From NCBI RefSeq assembly GCF_020447305.1, contig NZ_CP095732.1, forward strand, positions 1,086,501 to 1,150,500: 64,000 nucleotides of DNA. Direction: 5' to 3'. Of this stretch, positions 61,525-64,000 are shown piece by piece. Numbering within the stretch: the stretch's first letter is position 1; the number at the start of each line of letters is the position of its first letter. Position numbers and translations under genes: made by a program. Under the pieces are notes generated by a model. That model had not been told where the DNA came from, made no database searches, and saw nothing but the letters and a program-made list of their open reading frames with translations. Source of the DNA: Abyssibius alkaniclasticus (lineage in GTDB: Bacteria; Pseudomonadota; Alphaproteobacteria; Rhodobacterales; Rhodobacteraceae).

Positions 61525-62360
61525 TCCGCGTCACCCCCGATATGGGCGCAAAGCTGTGTGATTTCTTTCGCCAGCATCTCGACCATGCGATGTTTCCGCT
61601 GAATAACATTGCGCAATACGGGATTGATGGCCGCCATGATTATGCCATGCGGTTCTGGGTGGCCAAAGCGGGCGGCGTCATTACCGATGCTGTGGGCTTG
61701 GCGAATTCGGGTGCTGTCATGCCGGTTTGTCCGAATGCCGACTGGGCTGCCCTGCGCGCCGCCTTGCAGGGCGAGAGTGTCGCGCGGTTTCTGGGGCCAG
61801 CACAGCAGGTGCGCCCGCTGATTGCCGCGCTGGGCATGGAGAATGTCGCCACCACGCTGGATGATGATGACGGGCAGTATGCGCTGGAACTAAGCCAGCT
61901 TCGCCTGCCCGATGGGCCGGGAAATATTGTGCCGATTGCGCAAGCGCCCGAGGCAGTGATCCGCGACTGGTTGCTGGCCTATGAAATGGAGGCGCTGCAA
62001 ACACCGCCCGATCAGGCCGCCAGGGATGCCGCATTTTCCTATGATGAATATTGCGCCAACCAAAGCCATGTCGTGCTGATGGCGGGCGAAACCCCGCTGG
62101 CCATGACCGGGTTCAATGCCCGCATTCCCGAAGCGGTGCAAATCGGCGGGGTGTTTACGCCGCCCGATTTGCGTGGCCGGGGATATGCACGCCGCGCCTT
62201 GGCGCTGCATCTGGACAGCGCGCGCGGAAAAGGCGTGAGCCGCGCCAGCCTGTTTGCCGCCAGCGAGGTGGCGGCGCGGGCCTATATTGGCATCGGGTTT
62301 GAACGCATTGGCGACTGGACGCTTTACATGATGGCCGATACCCATGTGGTTGGCGCGTGA
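61521..62360 (+). CDS. GNAT family N-acetyltransferase (two-domain)
   Basis: 279 residues. The second half has the acetyl-CoA motif VFTPPDLRGRGYARRALALHLDSARGKG and AYIGIGFERIGDWTLYMMA. The N-terminal half is a weaker GNAT-like domain that may have lost catalysis. Substrate unknown. The ATG at 61521 overlaps the rsmE stop by 4 bp. Confidence 0.87.
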   Translation: MIRVTPDMGAKLCDFFRQHLDHAMFPLNNIAQYGIDGRHDYAMRFWVAKAGGVITDAVGLANSGAVMPVCPNADWAALRAALQGESVARFLGPAQQVRPLIAALGMENVATTLDDDDGQYALELSQLRLPDGPGNIVPIAQAPEAVIRDWLLAYEMEALQTPPDQAARDAAFSYDEYCANQSHVVLMAGETPLAMTGFNARIPEAVQIGGVFTPPDLRGRGYARRALALHLDSARGKGVSRASLFAASEVAARAYIGIGFERIGDWTLYMMADTHVVGA

Positions 62361-62402
62361 ATTGCCCTTGTGCCGCGCCGCGCCCAGCCCCAAGTTAGCC
62401 CC

Positions 62403-62918
62403 ATGAGCCTGATCCGCCCCGAAGCCCGTGAAAGACTTTCCCGCTGGATAGAGCCGCTGGCGCTGGCCGCGGCCATGTTATTGGCGCTGCGCTTGGCATG
62501 GCTTGGAATTGCGCGCGGGGCCTGGGTGCTTGTGGGGCTGGGGCTGGTGCTGGCCGCTGTGCTTGGCGTGCTGATCTACCTTGCGATTTTGCGCGCCAGC
62601 CTTGCGCGGCGGCTGGCGGCGGTCGGGCTGGTCGAGGTGGATGAGCGGCGCATCACCTATCTGGCGCCCAGCCTTGGCGGTAGCCTCGATCTGGATGATC
62701 TGCGGCGAGTGGCGCTGTCTACCGGCAGGGGTGGCACCCAGTCCTGGGTGCTATATGCACCCGACCAGACCCCGCTGGTTATTCCGCTCGGGGCCGAGGG
62801 GGCCGATATTTTGCCCGACACCTTTGCCGCCCTGCCGGGGCTAAGCCTTGCGACGCTTCTGCGCAGCGTGGCGGCGGCCAGGCCGGGGATGGAATCCATC
62901 TGGGAAAAACAGCGTTGA
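62403..62918 (+). CDS. Hypothetical small membrane protein
   Basis: 171 residues. Two membrane helices at about residues 19-38 and 42-66 (LALAAAMLLALRLAWLGIA and LVGLGLVLAAVLGVLIYLAI) are followed by a soluble beta-rich part (VEVDERRITYLAPSLGGSLDLDDLRRVALS). This layout occurs in proteobacterial proteins of unknown role that precede or follow gshA in related genomes, but I do not recognise a named family. ATG at 62403. Confidence 0.75.
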   Translation: MSLIRPEARERLSRWIEPLALAAAMLLALRLAWLGIARGAWVLVGLGLVLAAVLGVLIYLAILRASLARRLAAVGLVEVDERRITYLAPSLGGSLDLDDLRRVALSTGRGGTQSWVLYAPDQTPLVIPLGAEGADILPDTFAALPGLSLATLLRSVAAARPGMESIWEKQR

Positions 62919-63000
62919 CGGCTGCGCGCAAGAGCGTGGCTTGAATGCCCCGCGCGCAGCCGCTAAGTCGGAGCAAACCCTTTAGGCGGAGGCCAGCCCA

Positions 63001-64000
63001 TGTCGATCCCTCAATCCGGTGGCGGGCCCATCGAAAACAAAGCACAACTGGCGCAATATCTGGCCGATGGCTGCAAGCCAAAGGCCGATTGGCGCATCGG
63101 CACCGAGCATGAGAAATTCGGCTATTGCCGCGATACGCAAAAGCCGCTGCCCTATGCGGGCGCGCGCTCGGTCCAGGCGATGCTGGAAGGCTTGCGCGAC
63201 CGGTTCAACTGGGCGCCCGTGGTCGAGGGCGACAAGCTGATCGGGCTGGTCAAGGACGGCGCGAATGTGAGTTTGGAGCCGGGCGGGCAGCTGGAACTTT
63301 CGGGCGCGCCGCTGGAAACCATCCACCAGACCTGCGACGAGGTGAACCTGCATCTGGCCGAGGTCAAAGAGGTGGCCGACGAGATTGGCGTGGGCTTCAT
63401 CGGGCTGGGGGCCGCACCCGTCTGGAGCCATGAGCAGATGGACCTGATGCCCAAGGGCCGCTACAAGCTGATGGACAGCTATATGCAGCGGGTCGGCACG
63501 CATGGCACACAGATGATGCGGCGCACCTGCACGGTGCAGGTGAATCTCGATTTCGCAAGCGAGCCGGACATGGTGCAGAAATTGCGGGTTGCATTGGCAT
63601 TGCAGCCGATTGCCACGGCGCTTTTTGCCTGTTCGCCGTTTTTTGAAGGCAAGGTCAACGGCTATCAAAGCTGGCGTGCGCGTATCTGGCAGGATACCGA
63701 CAATGCCCGCACGGGAATGCTGCCCTTTGTGTTTGAAGACGGGTTCGGCTTTGAGCGCTGGGTGGATTATGCGCTGGATGTGCCGATGTATTTTGTCTAT
63801 CGCGACGGGAAATACATTAACGCGCTGGGCCAGAATTTCCGCGATTTCATGGAGGGAAAACTGCCCGCCCTGCCCGGAGAAACCCCGACGCTGAGCGACT
63901 GGGCCGATCATTTGACCACCGCCTTCCCCGAAGCGCGCATCAAGAAATTCATCGAAATGCGCGGGGCCGATGCTGGCCCGTGGCGGCGGATTTGCGCATT
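63001..64000 (+). CDS. gshA: Glutamate-cysteine ligase, 3' end outside window
   Basis: 333 codons are visible of a protein that is usually about 455. It is the plant/alphaproteobacterial type (GCS2-like): [83 protein letters not shown], given here in pieces, and [32 protein letters not shown]. It makes gamma-glutamylcysteine, the first step of glutathione synthesis. GGCGGAGG precedes the ATG. Confidence 0.95.

Noticed and set aside
1-64000. CRISPR array, tRNA, rRNA, prophage or intact insertion sequence
   Set aside because: I saw no regular spaced repeats, cloverleaf-like genes, rRNA signatures, integrases or transposases while reading both strands; a tRNA scan and repeat search would settle it.

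Overview
This window is a GC-rich, densely packed chromosomal segment of an alphaproteobacterium, most likely a member of the Rhodobacteraceae (Roseobacter/Rhodobacter group). The main reasons are the Pha-type Mrp antiporter operon with a fused PhaA-PhaB subunit, the BluE/CobN/CbtAB cobalamin genes under a B12 riboswitch, a TAXI-TRAP transporter, a corrinoid-type MttB without pyrrolysine, and frequent 1-8 bp start/stop overlaps. I saw no rRNA, tRNA, CRISPR array, intact insertion sequence or prophage.

Layout. 1-9060: the 3' end of an mttB-like methyltransferase gene, an exported alpha/beta hydrolase, the six-gene phaAB-C-D-E-F-G cation/proton antiporter operon (minus strand) and a TSUP-family permease. 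9080-21705: a hydroxyproline catabolic locus. It has a proline-racemase-family protein with Ser/Thr active-site positions, a fused aconitase X (cis-3-hydroxyproline dehydratase type), 4-hydroxyproline 2-epimerase, a D-hydroxyproline-type FAD dehydrogenase, a polar amino acid ABC transporter, 2-oxoglutarate semialdehyde dehydrogenase, an Ldh-family reductase, a DapA-like deaminase and a GntR regulator. Together these would convert 4-hydroxyproline to 2-oxoglutarate and 3-hydroxyproline to proline. Four palindromes with core TGT(AT or CG)ACA lie at its control regions and look like operators of the GntR protein. 21706-32274: aldose 1-epimerase, a TAXI-TRAP transporter (binding protein plus fused permease), a second GntR regulator with a palindrome at its start, and a dipeptide/oligopeptide-type ABC transporter. 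32513-36098: a PhyH-type dioxygenase, an MFS transporter and a DEAD-box RNA helicase.

36103-48768: cobalamin synthesis and cobalt uptake. The genes are threonine-phosphate decarboxylase, BluE/PduX-like threonine kinase, CbiD, CobK/CbiJ, a DUF1636 protein, an AT-richer insert encoding a membrane-anchored NYN/PIN-like protein, a palindromic extragenic element, a cobalamin riboswitch, CbtB, CbtA, CobW, CobN, a GNAT, a GFA protein and CobO. 48778-64000: mainly housekeeping genes. These are RidA, a glycerophosphodiesterase, a DUF482-type acyltransferase, pterin carbinolamine dehydratase, a VOC protein, a peroxiredoxin, a ferredoxin reductase-like flavoprotein, RsmD, UbiE, UbiB, a small coiled-coil membrane protein coupled to an OmpA-family protein, UbiA, RsmE, a GNAT, a small membrane protein and the 5' part of glutamate-cysteine ligase. 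Two copies of an extragenic inverted-repeat element lie after rsmD and after ubiB.

Recurring themes: each of the three transporter binding-protein genes is followed by a strong GC hairpin before its permease gene, a common way to give the binding protein more mRNA. Several starts are GTG or TTG and were chosen from overlap, Shine-Dalgarno position and family N-termini. All functional calls come from reading sequence and motifs, without database searches.
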